Origin: Roseiarcus sp963832305
Lineage (GTDB): Bacteria > Pseudomonadota > Alphaproteobacteria > Rhizobiales > Beijerinckiaceae
Assembly (NCBI GenBank): GCA_963832305.1
Contig: CAWHTU010000006.1
Location: 61,383 to 125,382 of the forward strand
Reading direction: 5' to 3'
DNA: 64,000 nt
Under the pieces are notes generated by a model. The model ran no database searches, was not told the DNA's origin, and saw only the letters and a program-made list of their open reading frames with translations. The translations under genes and the position numbers were made by a program. This document shows, one piece after another, positions 28,953 to 37,604 of this stretch (the first letter of the stretch is position 1; each line of letters opens with the position of its first letter).

Positions 28953-29970
28953 ATGTTCGTTCGCGCTCACTGTCTCCTGACCACCGCCATTTGCGCGGGC
29001 GGCCTCCTCGCCTCCGCCGCGGCTTACGCCGCCGACGATCAAGCCCGCCGTCATCTATGATCTCGGCGGCAAGTTCGACAAATCCTTCAACGAGGGCGTG
29101 TTCAACGGCGCAACCAAGTTCAGCAAGGAGACCGACGTCCCCTTCCGCGACCTCGAGATCCAGAACGACGCCCAGCGCGAGCAGGTGCTGCGCAAGTTCG
29201 CCAAGGACGGCTTCTGCTCCGATCATCATGCCCGGCTTCGCCTGGGCGACCGCGCTCGGCAAGATCGCCGACGAGTTCCCCAACACCAAGTTCGGCATCA
29301 TCGACATGGTCGTCGACAAGCCCAACGTGCAGTCGATGGTGTTCAAGGCGGAGGAAGGCTCGTTCCTGGTCGGCGTCATCGCGAACGAAACGTCGAAGAC
29401 CGGCAAGGTCGGCTTCGTCGGCGGCATGGATATTCCGCTGATCTCGGCCTTCGAATGCGGCTACGCCCAAGGGGTCAAATACGATTCCGGCGGCAAGACC
29501 GACGTGATCGCCAACATGACCGGCACTACGCCGGCGGCCTGGAACGATCCGGTCAAGGGCGGCGAATTGGCGAAGTCGCAGATGGATCGCGGCGCCGACA
29601 TCGTCTACGCCGCAGCCGGCGCGACCGGCCAGGGCGTTCTCAAGGCCGCCGCGGACGCCGGCAAGTTCGGAATCGGCGTCGACTCGGACCAGGACGGGCT
29701 CTTCCCCGGTCACGTCCTGACCTCGATGCTGAAGCGCGTCGACGTCGCGACCTATGAGTTCGTTCAAGGACGCCAAGGATGGGACCTGGAAGGCGGGCGA
29801 TCCAGGTGTTCGGCCTGAAGAACAACGGCGTCGGCTACGCGGTCGACGACTACAACAAGGCCATCCTGACGGACGCCGCCAAGGCGAAGGCGGAGGCGGC
29901 GAAGGCCGACATCATTTCCGGCAAGATTAAGGTTCACGACTACATGTCCGACAACAAGTGCCCGACGTGA
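28953..29970 (+). pseudogene. BMP-family nucleoside-binding protein, four frameshifts
   Basis: This is the periplasmic binding protein of a BmpA/Med-type nucleoside ABC transporter. The ATG at 28953 follows GGAGGG at a good distance and opens a signal peptide ending near AAAYAAD. The conserved parts all exist but in different frames: VIYDLGGKFDKSFNEG, then IIMPGFAWATALGKIAD and VGFVGGMDIPLISAFECGY, then FKDAKDGTWKAG, then VFGLKNNGVGYAV to the stop at 29968-29970. Frame changes lie near 29040, 29215, 29762 and 29804. Rejoined length is about 339 residues, as in the family. Either the region was badly read or the gene is decayed; the intact downstream permeases favour misreading. Confidence 0.78.
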
Positions 29971-30029
29971 TCCCTTCCCCCATTGGGGGAAGGTGGCCGC
30001 GCGAAGCGCGGCCGGATGAGGGTGCGCGT
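29971..30029. repeat. Family A palindromic repeat
   Basis: Starting right after the BMP stop codon, CCTTCCCCC pairs with GGGGGAAGG, then GGCCGCGCGAAGCGCGGCC forms a second hairpin, then GGATGAGGG. With the inverted copy at 30085-30134 it makes a large stem across the gap. Confidence 0.82.
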
Positions 30030-30084
30030 CGCATGGCGCGCGGCCAGGGGCTCGGCTCGCGTCCGAAGAGGCGCTTGCGCGCCC

Positions 30085-30134
30085 AAACCCTCATCCGGCC
30101 GCTTCGCGGCCACCTTCTTCCAAAGGAGAAGGGG
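30085..30134. repeat. Family A palindromic repeat, inverted copy
   Basis: CCCTCATCCGGCCGCTTCGCGGCCACCTTC is the reverse of the copy at 29971, followed by TTCCAAAGGAGAAGG. The pair could fold into a strong stem between the binding-protein and ATPase parts of the message, which often sets a higher level of binding protein. Confidence 0.8.
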
Positions 30135-30196
30135 CCGGGAGGCCAAAGGCGGTCGCAGTCCCGAAGCGCGCGGCGGCCAGTTATTGTGCGTGATTG

Positions 30197-31754
30197 GTGA
30201 CTGCTTTGCCGACCGCCGAGGCCGACAAAGCCCCTCCCGCGATCGAGCTGATCGGAATCGACAAGAGCTTTGGCCCGGTCCACGCCAACAATCACGTCAA
30301 TCTCGTCGTCGAGCGCGGCGTCATCCACGGCATCGTCGGCGAGAACGGCGCCGGAAAATCGACGCTCATGTCGATTCTCTACGGATTCTACGAGGCCGAC
30401 TCCGGCGAGATCCGGATAAACGGCGAGCCGGTCAGGATCCGCTCGTCGCGCGAGGCGATCAGCCACGGCATCGGCATGGTGCATCAGCACTTCATGCTGG
30501 TGCCGCCGCTCTCCGTGCTCGAAAACGTCATGCTCGGCGCGGAGGGCGGGCCGCTGCTCGCCGAAGGCGCGGGCTTGATCCGCAAGCGGCTTGGCGAGCT
30601 CGGGCGCGAATACGGCCTCGAAGTCAATCCCGACGCCATCGTCGGCGAATTGTCGGTCGGCCTGCAGCAGCGGGTCGAGATCCTGAAAGCGCTGGTGCGC
30701 GGCGCGGACATTCTGGTGCTCGACGAGCCGACGGCGGTGCTGACGCCGGCCGAGGCCGACCAGCTGTTCGAGATGCTGAGAGTGCTCAAGGGCGAGAACA
30801 AGACGATCATTTTCATCACCCACAAGCTGCGCGAGATCATGAGTCTGACCGACCGCGTCTCGGTGATGCGGCGCGGCGAAATGGTCGCGACCTTCGACAC
30901 CGACAAGACCTCGCCGCCGGAGCTCGCCGACGCGATGGTCGGGCGCAAGGTGATCCTGAAGATCGACAAGGGCCCCGCCCATCCGGGCAGAGATTGCGCT
31001 CGAGGCGCGAAATCTCGTGGTGCGCGACGATCGGGGAGTGGTTCGCGTCGACAGCGTCTCTTTCACCCTGCGCGAGGGCGAGATCCTCGGCGTCGCGGGC
31101 GTCGCCGGCAACGGGCAGTCGGAGCTTCTCGAGGCGCTCGCCGGCATCCGCCCGCTCAGCGCCGGCGAAATCCTCATCGACGGCGAGATCGTCCCAGCGG
31201 CCAAGCGCAACCCGCGGCTCGAGCGCCTGATCGGCATCGGTCATGTCCCCGAGGATCGCCACCGCGTCGGTCTTGTGATGCCGTTCGAAGCCTGCGAAAG
31301 CGCGATGCTCGGCTTCCATGACGAGCGGGTGTACGGCAAAGGCGTGCTGTTCGACCGCAGGGCGATCATCGCCGACGCCCTGAGCAAGATGAAGGCCTTC
31401 GACGTCAGGCCGCCATCGCCGCTGCTCAAGACCGCCAACTTCTCCGGCGGCAATCAGCAGAAGATCGTGCTTGCGCGCGAGATCGAGCGCAATCCCAAGA
31501 TCCTCCTCGTCGGCCAGCCCACCCGCGGCGTCGACATCGGCGCGATCGAATTCATCCACAAGCGCATCGTCGCCCAGCGGGACGCCGGCAAGGCGCTGCT
31601 CCTGGTTTCGGTCGAGCTGGACGAGATCTTCGCCCTTTCCGACCGCATCATCGTCTTGTGCGCCGGCCGGGTGACCGGCGAGCGGCGGCCCGAGGACACC
31701 AACGCCCAGGACCTCGGCCTCCTGATGGCCGGAGTGAGCGAGCGCGCGGCATGA
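30197..31754 (+). pseudogene. Nucleoside ABC transporter ATPase, one frameshift
   Basis: The ATPase has two ABC domains in one chain, as in BMP/ribose-type importers. The first half has Walker A GENGAGKS at residues 48-55 and Walker B ILVLDEPTAVLTP. The second half has the usual degenerate Walker A (VAGNGQSE) and the signature SGGNQQK. The frame changes near 30988, just between the two domains, and the C-terminal half then reads to the stop at 31752-31754, which overlaps the start of the next permease (ATGA). Rejoined length is about 519 residues. The start may be TTG 30194 or GTG 30197. Confidence 0.85.
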
Positions 31755-32860
31755 GCTCGCCGTTGCGGCCGCTGCCGGTCTGGGCGGACGTCGCCCTGAT
31801 CCCGCTCATCAATGTCGCCGCGGCTTTCGTCATTTCCGGCTTCGTGGTGCTGGCGATCGGAGAAAATCCGCTCGAGGCGGTGCAGATCCTTATCACCGGC
31901 GCTCTCGGCGATCTCGAAGGGATCGGGTTCACGCTCTATTACGCGACCAGTTTCATCTTCACCGGCCTCGCGGTCGCGATCTGCTTCCACGCCGGGCTGT
32001 TCAACATCGGCGTCGAGGGCCAGGCCTATGTCGCGGGCCTGGGCGCGGCGCTTGTCGCGCTCCATCTCGGCTTTCTGCCCGGCTATTCGCTCGTCCTCGT
32101 GGCGATCATCGGGGCGGCTCTGTTCGGCGCGGCGTTCGCCTTCATTCCCGGTTATCTTCAGGCCAAGCGCGACAGCCACATCGTCATCACGACGATCATG
32201 TTCAATTACATCGCCTCGGCCTTGATGGGCTACCTGATCGTCAACGTGATGCGCGAGCCCGGTCAGATGAACCCCGAGACTCCGGGGTTTTCCATCTACG
32301 GCCAGGTTCCCCAGTTCCACGAGCTGCTAACTCCGCTCGGAATCCATTGGCCGGTCACGCCGTTCAATCTGTCGTTCCTGCTCGCGCTCGCCGCCGCGTT
32401 CGCCGTCTGGGTCGTGATCTGGCGCACCCGGCTCGGCTACGAAATCCGCACCGTCGGCGCCAATGCGACCGCCGCCGTCTACGGCGGCATCTCGCCGGCG
32501 CGGGTGACGATCGTCACTACGCTGCTCTCGGGGGCGCTCGCGGGCGGCATGGCGGTCAACGTGATCCTCGGCGAGGAGCACCGGCTCATCCTCGAATACA
32601 CGGCAGGCTTCGGCTTCGTCGGCATCGCGGTCGCGCTCATGGGGCGCGCCCACCCGGTCGGCATCATCCTCGCCGCGATCCTGTTCGGCATCCTCTACCA
32701 GGGCGGCGCGGAGCTCGCGTTCGAGAAGCCGAAAATCAGCCGCGACATGATCGTGGTCATCCAGGGCCTCGTCGTCTTGTTCGCGGGCGCGCTCGAGCAC
32801 ATGTTCCGCCGTCCGGTCGCCGTGCTGCTCGCGCGGCGCACCACCTCCCCGCCGATCTGA
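31751..32860 (+). CDS. Nucleoside ABC transporter permease 1
   Basis: The 369-residue membrane protein of the BPD_transp_2 type has eight to ten helices and family segments such as FHAGLFNIGVEGQAYVAGL and FNYIASALMGYL. The ATG at 31751 overlaps the ATPase stop, so the two are coupled. With the second permease it forms the channel through which the BMP protein delivers nucleosides. The frame is open upstream but only the part from 31751 is conserved. Confidence 0.92.
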   Translation: MSSPLRPLPVWADVALIPLINVAAAFVISGFVVLAIGENPLEAVQILITGALGDLEGIGFTLYYATSFIFTGLAVAICFHAGLFNIGVEGQAYVAGLGAALVALHLGFLPGYSLVLVAIIGAALFGAAFAFIPGYLQAKRDSHIVITTIMFNYIASALMGYLIVNVMREPGQMNPETPGFSIYGQVPQFHELLTPLGIHWPVTPFNLSFLLALAAAFAVWVVIWRTRLGYEIRTVGANATAAVYGGISPARVTIVTTLLSGALAGGMAVNVILGEEHRLILEYTAGFGFVGIAVALMGRAHPVGIILAAILFGILYQGGAELAFEKPKISRDMIVVIQGLVVLFAGALEHMFRRPVAVLLARRTTSPPI

Positions 32861-32873
32861 GGGGCGGCGCGCG

Positions 32874-33845
32874 ATGGACCTCTTCAACGCGTTCATCGTC
32901 GTCTTCGCCTCCGGCATCCGGCTCGGCACGCCGTTGATCCTCGCCTGCCTCGCCGGTCTCTGGTCGGAGCGCTCGGGCGTGGTCGACATCGGGCTTGAGG
33001 GCAAGATCCTGGTCGGCGCCTTCGGCTCGGCGGCGGTCGCGACCTTCACCGGCAGCGTCTGGCTCGGACTGCTCGCGGGCCTTGTCTCGACGATCGGGGT
33101 TTCGCTCATCCACGGCTACGCCTCGATCGACCAGCGCGCCAACCAGATCGTCTCCGGAACCGCGATCAACATGGTCGCCGACGGCATGACGGCGCTGATC
33201 GGCAACGCGATCTGGTCGCAGGGCGGCCGGACGCCGGAACTGCCTGCAGACGCCCAGTTTCACACCATCGAATTGCCGTTCGCGCACTCGTTCGGGAGCA
33301 TCCCGATCGTCGGACCGATCTACGAGCGTCTGATCTCCGGGCACGACATCATCACCTATGCCGCGTTCCTGCTGGTGCCGCTCACCTATTGGGCGCTCTA
33401 CAGCACCCGGTTCGGACTGCGCCTGCGCGCGGTCGGCGAAAATCCGGCCGCGGTCGACACCGCCGGCATATCGGTCAGGGCCTTGCGCTATGGGGCGGTG
33501 ATGATCTGCGGCGTTCTGGTCGGCCTCGCCGGCGTCTATCTGGTGCTGTCGCAGGAGGCCTATTTCCAGCCGCATATGAGCGCGGGGCGGGGCTTCATCG
33601 CGCTTGCGGCGCTCGTGTTCGCGAAATGGCGGCCGTGGCCGGCGCTCGCGACCTGCCTCCTGTTCGGCTTTCTCGATGCGGTCGCGATCCGCATGCAGGG
33701 CGTCGAGCTGCCGGTGATCGGGCCGGTGCCGGTGCAGGCGATCGAGGCGCTGCCCTATATCCTCACCGTCGTGTTGCTGGCGGGCTTCATCGGCAAGGCG
33801 ATCCCGCCCAAGGCGTCGGGGATACCTTATGTCAAAGAGCGCTGA
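32874..33845 (+). CDS. Nucleoside ABC transporter permease 2
   Basis: The 323-residue permease follows after 13 bases. It shows the partner-specific segments ERSGVVDIGLEGKIL and GLRLRAVGENPAAVDTAGI, and about eight membrane helices. It pairs with permease 1. The stop is followed at once by palindromic repeat sequence that reaches into the cytidine deaminase gene. Confidence 0.92.
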   Translation: MDLFNAFIVVFASGIRLGTPLILACLAGLWSERSGVVDIGLEGKILVGAFGSAAVATFTGSVWLGLLAGLVSTIGVSLIHGYASIDQRANQIVSGTAINMVADGMTALIGNAIWSQGGRTPELPADAQFHTIELPFAHSFGSIPIVGPIYERLISGHDIITYAAFLLVPLTYWALYSTRFGLRLRAVGENPAAVDTAGISVRALRYGAVMICGVLVGLAGVYLVLSQEAYFQPHMSAGRGFIALAALVFAKWRPWPALATCLLFGFLDAVAIRMQGVELPVIGPVPVQAIEALPYILTVVLLAGFIGKAIPPKASGIPYVKER

Positions 33846-33876
33846 GCGGTGAGTTCAGATCGACGCGCGAGCGAGA

Positions 33877-33925
33877 CCCCTTCTCCCTCAGGGGGAAGGT
33901 GGCGCGCGTAGCGCTGCCCGATTTT
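33877..33925. repeat. Family A palindromic repeat, incomplete
   Basis: CCCTTCTCCC and GGGGGAAGGTGGCGCGCGTAGCGC repeat the family A left half; the right end is degraded (GCCCGATTTTCTCCC instead of CGGATGAGGG). It lies 30 bases after the permease stop. Confidence 0.7.
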
Positions 33926-33975
33926 CTCCCGGGTCGTCTGGGCGCAAGACGAGGGCGGTCAATGTTCGCCGCGCG

Positions 33976-34015
33976 AACCCTCACCCCAACCCCTCCCCGT
34001 AGGAGGGCGGGGACC
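33976..34015. repeat. Family D palindromic repeat
   Basis: The segment ACCCTCACCCCAACCCCTCC followed by CCGTAGGAGGGCGGGG is the same type as the elements at 41132 and 41571, in the orientation of the latter. It reaches almost to the first recognisable codon of cytidine deaminase. Confidence 0.68.
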
Positions 34016-34022
34016 GCGCGTC

Positions 34023-34436
34023 GACGGAAACACCGAGGCCGCGCTGCAAGAGCTGTTCGCGGCGGCGAAAGCCGCGCAGGCCAACGCCTATGCGCCCTAT
34101 TCGCGATTTCGGGTTGGCGCCGCGCTGCGCTCCGAAAGCGGCTCGATCCATGCCGGCTGCAATGTCGAGAACGCCGCCTATCCGCAAGGGTCCTGCGCGG
34201 AAGCGGGCGCGATCGCCGCGATGGCGCTCGCCGGGGGCCGGCGGATCGCCGAGATCCTGGTCGTCGGCGACGGCGAGGCGCTCTGCACGCCCTGCGGCGG
34301 CTGCCGCCAGCGCATCCGCGAGTTCGCCGACGCTTCAACGCCGGTGCATGTCGCCGGGCCGGACGGCGTGCGGCGGACGTTCACGCTCGGCGAGCTTCTG
34401 CCGGAATCCTTCGGCCCCGATCATCTGACCGTGTAA
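34023..34436 (+). CDS. cdd: Cytidine deaminase, start codon not identifiable
   Basis: Cytidine deaminase converts (deoxy)cytidine to (deoxy)uridine. The frame carries the whole conserved enzyme: YAPYSRFRVGAAL, then HAGCNVENAAYPQGSCAE with the first zinc cysteine region and catalytic Glu, and CTPCGGCRQRIREF with the second and third zinc cysteines, ending near 34436. No ATG, GTG or TTG stands in frame between the upstream stop at 33909-33911 and the conserved region; only CTG codons occur, after 34040. An ATG at 33962 is in another frame. Either the start was lost when a repeat landed here or one base is missing. The oxidoreductase follows after 21 bases. Confidence 0.85.
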   Translation, partial: DGNTEAALQELFAAAKAAQANAYAPYSRFRVGAALRSESGSIHAGCNVENAAYPQGSCAEAGAIAAMALAGGRRIAEILVVGDGEALCTPCGGCRQRIREFADASTPVHVAGPDGVRRTFTLGELLPESFGPDHLTV

Positions 34437-34457
34437 GGGGCAAGGCAAAGGACACCC

Positions 34458-35531
34458 ATGAAAGCGTGGCAATTCGACCGCCTCGGGGGAACTCTCAAGC
34501 TTGACGACGCGCCGATCCCCGAGCCTCGGCCTGGCAGCGTCGTCATCAAGATCGAGACTTCGGCCTTGATGTCCTATCTGAAGTCCTACGTCGAAGGCAG
34601 GCTCTCGATTTACAGTCCGCCGGAGGGCTGGTTCACGCCCGGCGGCAATGGCGTCGGAATCGTCCATGAGGTCGGCCCCGAGGTCTATCATCTGAAGCCT
34701 GGACAGCGCGTCCTGGTTTCCTCTCATGTGGTCGCCGACGAGAACGTCCCGGAGCCGGCGCAATTCCTGCTTGGGGTCACAGCTGGGGGTGCGGACGGGA
34801 AGGCGTTGCAGGCGGACTGGCGCGACGGAACGCTCGCCGAATATGCGCGACTGCCGAAGGCGTCGGTGACCGCGATCAATGGATTGGACGCGATCGACCC
34901 CGTACAGCTCGCGGTGCTTCCCCGATTCGCCGTCCCTTACGGCGGCCTCATTCGCGCGCGCCTCGCTGCGGGCGAAACCATCATTGTTAGCGGCGCGACA
35001 GGCGCCTACGGCGCCGCCGCCGTCCTGCTCGCGGTCGCCCTCGGCGCGGCCCGCGTTGTTGCGGCCGGCCGCAACGCAAGCAAGCTCGACGCCGTCCAAC
35101 GCGCAGCTGGCCCGCGCGTCGCGACAGTGGCGCTCTCGGGTGATGTCAAGGCGGACGCAGAAAGCCTGCGCGCCGCAGCGGGCGGCGGCGCCCACGCGGC
35201 GCTCGATATCGTAGGCAATGCGCAGGACGCCAATGCGACGCTTGCGGCCCTGCGCGCCCTACGGCGCGGCGGGCGGCTCGCGCTCATGGGGAGCATGGGG
35301 GTTCCGCTCTCGATCTCCTACCTCGAAGTGATGCTGAACAATCTCGAGATCGTCGGTCAGTTCATGTATCCGCGCGACGTTTTCAGGCGTCTCTGCGATC
35401 TGGCGCGGTCGGGGTTGCTCAACATCGACGCCATTCGGACACGCTCCTTTGCCTTGGACGCGCTCCCCGCCGCGATGGAGGCCGCCGCGCATGCCGACGG
35501 CCTCGAATGCATCGTCGTCAAGCCGTCCTGA
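34458..35531 (+). CDS. Medium-chain dehydrogenase/reductase
   Basis: The 357-residue protein is an MDR-type (alcohol dehydrogenase-like) oxidoreductase. It has the N-terminal GroES-like domain with PGGNGVGIVHEVG and the Rossmann domain with VSGATGAYGAAAVLLAVALGA. The catalytic zinc ligands of classical alcohol dehydrogenase (Cys and His-Glu) are not apparent, so it is more like quinone oxidoreductases. It lies between cytidine deaminase and the interrupting cupin pair, on the same strand as the nucleoside genes, but its link to nucleosides is not evident. Confidence 0.85.
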   Translation: MKAWQFDRLGGTLKLDDAPIPEPRPGSVVIKIETSALMSYLKSYVEGRLSIYSPPEGWFTPGGNGVGIVHEVGPEVYHLKPGQRVLVSSHVVADENVPEPAQFLLGVTAGGADGKALQADWRDGTLAEYARLPKASVTAINGLDAIDPVQLAVLPRFAVPYGGLIRARLAAGETIIVSGATGAYGAAAVLLAVALGAARVVAAGRNASKLDAVQRAAGPRVATVALSGDVKADAESLRAAAGGGAHAALDIVGNAQDANATLAALRALRRGGRLALMGSMGVPLSISYLEVMLNNLEIVGQFMYPRDVFRRLCDLARSGLLNIDAIRTRSFALDALPAAMEAAAHADGLECIVVKPS

Positions 35532-35592
35532 AGGAGCCTTTTTGATCGTCAGGGTGGCTGGGCCGGCTGGGAAGCGCGCCGCCTTATCGAGG

Positions 35593-35937
35593 CTAGAACA
35601 GCGGATCGTCGGCGAACCAGCGCCTGCCCCGGTAGACAATCTCGGTCCCCTCGTCGTCGCTGCCGACAACATCGACCTGCGCGCCCTTCTTGAGATAAAC
35701 GCAGCCCTTCCATCGCACCGCATAAGGCGGCCGGCCATTGTTGAGGCTTGCCAAAGTGCGCTCGTGCGCCTCCGCCCAGGACGGGCAAAATCGCGCGTCC
35801 TGGGGCAGAATTTTGCTCTGCGGCGCGGTGGACCCGGCGTCGGCTGCGCCCGTGACCGCGCAAATTGCGACCAGCGCGAGGAAGCCGGCGCGTTCGCCGG
35901 AACGAGCTGCTTCTTTCGCCTTGCGCCGCATGATCAT
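35593..35937 (-). CDS. Small exported protein with SH3-like tail
   Basis: The 114-residue product has a basic N-terminus, a hydrophobic signal (about residues 18-33) and a short mature domain with two cysteines (FCPSW and KGCVYL) that may form a disulfide. The C-terminal strand pattern (GAQVDVVGSDDEGTEIVYRG) resembles a small SH3-like barrel. No named family is recognised. It is 36 bases downstream of the cupin gene and probably in one transcript with it. Confidence 0.65.
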   Translation of the reverse strand: MIMRRKAKEAARSGERAGFLALVAICAVTGAADAGSTAPQSKILPQDARFCPSWAEAHERTLASLNNGRPPYAVRWKGCVYLKKGAQVDVVGSDDEGTEIVYRGRRWFADDPLF

Positions 35938-35973
35938 CGCCCGCTCGCCTATTCCGATTTGTCAACCGCGCGC

Positions 35974-36483
35974 TCACACCTCTCGCCACGGCGGCTTCGA
36001 GGGATCGCTGAGGGTGAAGTTGACTGGACCGGTGCCGCAAATCGCGATCACGACCGGCTCGTTGTGGCTCCGGATCACGCCATCGTAGTGCGGCGTGAGC
36101 GCCACGCGCCGCACATAGCTGCCGGCGGGAACCGGCACGCAGGCGGCCGGGTCGAAGTCGGCCCCGCTGTTGCACCACCAGATTCCCGACAGCACCATGC
36201 AGTAGCGGTCGGTCGAATAGAAATGGGGCGCGCTCATGTATCCGGGATGCCAGCGGACAAGGGTGTAATAGAGGCCCGGCGCGGTGGTTTTCCCGGCGAG
36301 CGCGACAGTGTCGACGCTGCCGGGTGGAAATGGCGGCAAGGTTTGCCACTGCAGCTTGTCCGGCGGCGTGATGATGGTCTGCTCCGGATTGAGCGGGCTC
36401 GCGGCCGCGCCCGATACCCCGAGCGGCAGCGCCGCCATAAGCGACGTGAGCAGCAAATCGCGCCGGCTTGCTTGATGGTCCAT
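35974..36483 (-). CDS. Exported cupin-fold protein, copy 1
   Basis: The 169-residue protein starts with a twin-arginine-like signal (ASRRDLLLTSLMAALPL), then a cupin-like domain: the first motif is GYMSAPHFYSTDRYCMVLSG and the second is VPAGSYVRRVALTPHYDG, with histidines placed for a metal. A Trp-Trp pair sits before a NSGADFDP turn. A close relative of exactly the same length is at 55869-56378. The family resembles small cupins with no proven substrate. It is divergent from purine-nucleoside phosphorylase and with the small exported protein interrupts the nucleoside locus. Confidence 0.82.
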   Translation of the reverse strand: MDHQASRRDLLLTSLMAALPLGVSGAAASPLNPEQTIITPPDKLQWQTLPPFPPGSVDTVALAGKTTAPGLYYTLVRWHPGYMSAPHFYSTDRYCMVLSGIWWCNSGADFDPAACVPVPAGSYVRRVALTPHYDGVIRSHNEPVVIAICGTGPVNFTLSDPSKPPWREV

Positions 36484-36605
36484 GAGGCAACCTCCCTTGC
36501 GTTCGCAATCTTTCGGCTTTTCGCCTGCGGCTCTATTATGCCGGGAGTTGAGGATCGGGTCGAACGCCTGCCCGCGATCTTGGCGTGAACTCTGAGGAGC
36601 GAGCG

Positions 36606-37427
36606 ATGGACCCTTCCCCCGACGCCGCGATCGCCGCGCTCAAGGCCCATGGCGTCGACTCGCTGCCCCGGCTCGCGATCGTGCTCGGCTCCGGGCTCGG
36701 CGCCTTCGCCGACGAGGCGCGCGAAGCGATCAGCGTCTCCTATCTCGACATTCCCGGCTTTCCGATACCCACCGTCGAGGGCCACGCCGGGCGGCTGGTC
36801 GTCGGCGCGATCGAAGGCCGACGGGTCGCGCTGTTCCAGGGCCGCGGCCACTACTACGAGCGCGGCGACGCCAATGCGATGCGCGTCGCGATCGACGCCT
36901 TCCGCAAGCTCGGCGGCGAGGCGCTGCTCCTCACCAACGCCGCCGGCGGCCTCAACACGGAATGGGCGCCGCCGTCGCTGGTCGCGATCACCGATCACAT
37001 CAATTTTTCCGGGACCAATCCGCTGATCGGCCATATCGGCCACGACCGTTTCGTGCCGCTGACGCGCGCCTACGACGAAGCGCTGCGGGCGAGCCTGCAC
37101 GAAGCGGCGCGAGCGACGGGCGTTACCCTCAACGATGGCGTCTACATGTGGTTCTCCGGCCCGAGCTTCGAGACGCCGGCCGAGATTCGCGCGGCGAAAA
37201 TCCTCGGCGCCGACCTCGTCGGCATGTCGACCGTGCCCGAGGTGATCCTGGCGCGGCGCGCGGGCCTGCGCTGCGCGGCCGTCTCGGTCGTCACCAACTA
37301 CGCCGCGGGGCTTGCCGGCGGCGACCCGAGCCACGAAGAGACGCAAGCCGTCGCGCATGAGGCCGCCGACCGCTTCAAGCGCCTGCTGCGCGCCTTCATC
37401 GGCGCCTATGAGCCAAAGCGCGGATGA
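36606..37427 (+). CDS. punA: Purine-nucleoside phosphorylase
   Basis: The enzyme splits purine (deoxy)nucleosides with phosphate to base and (deoxy)ribose-1-phosphate. The trimeric-type signature is complete: VLGSGLGAF, GHAGRLVVG, FQGRGHYYERGD, LTNAAGGLN, the MWFSGPSFETPAEIR segment and the base-site VGMSTVPEVILARRAG. The product has 273 residues from the ATG at 36606, which follows GAGGAG; a GTG at 36585 would add seven residues. It would act on nucleosides imported by the upstream transporter. Confidence 0.94.
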   Translation: MDPSPDAAIAALKAHGVDSLPRLAIVLGSGLGAFADEAREAISVSYLDIPGFPIPTVEGHAGRLVVGAIEGRRVALFQGRGHYYERGDANAMRVAIDAFRKLGGEALLLTNAAGGLNTEWAPPSLVAITDHINFSGTNPLIGHIGHDRFVPLTRAYDEALRASLHEAARATGVTLNDGVYMWFSGPSFETPAEIRAAKILGADLVGMSTVPEVILARRAGLRCAAVSVVTNYAAGLAGGDPSHEETQAVAHEAADRFKRLLRAFIGAYEPKRG

Positions 37428-37444
37428 CTTTCTCACACGGCGAC

Positions 37445-37585
37445 GCCCCCTCCACCATGCTTCGCATGGTCCCCCTCCCCCGCTTCGCGTCGGAGGATGA
37501 GTCCGCACAATTTTCGGCGCTTTCGATCCTCCCATGCCGCGAAGCGGCGGGGGAGGGGGACCGTCCGAAGGACGGTGGTGGGGGC
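37445..37585. repeat. Long inverted repeat, family C
   Basis: Outer arms CCCCCTCCACCATGCTTCGC and, at the other end, CCGTCCGAAGGACGGTGGTGG are inverse, and inner arms CCCCCTCCCCCGCTTCGCG and CGCGAAGCGGCGGGGGAGGGGG pair too. It fills the gap before thymidine phosphorylase. The element at 38948 is the same kind. Confidence 0.8.
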
Positions 37586-37604
37586 GATGCGCGATGACCC
37601 CACC

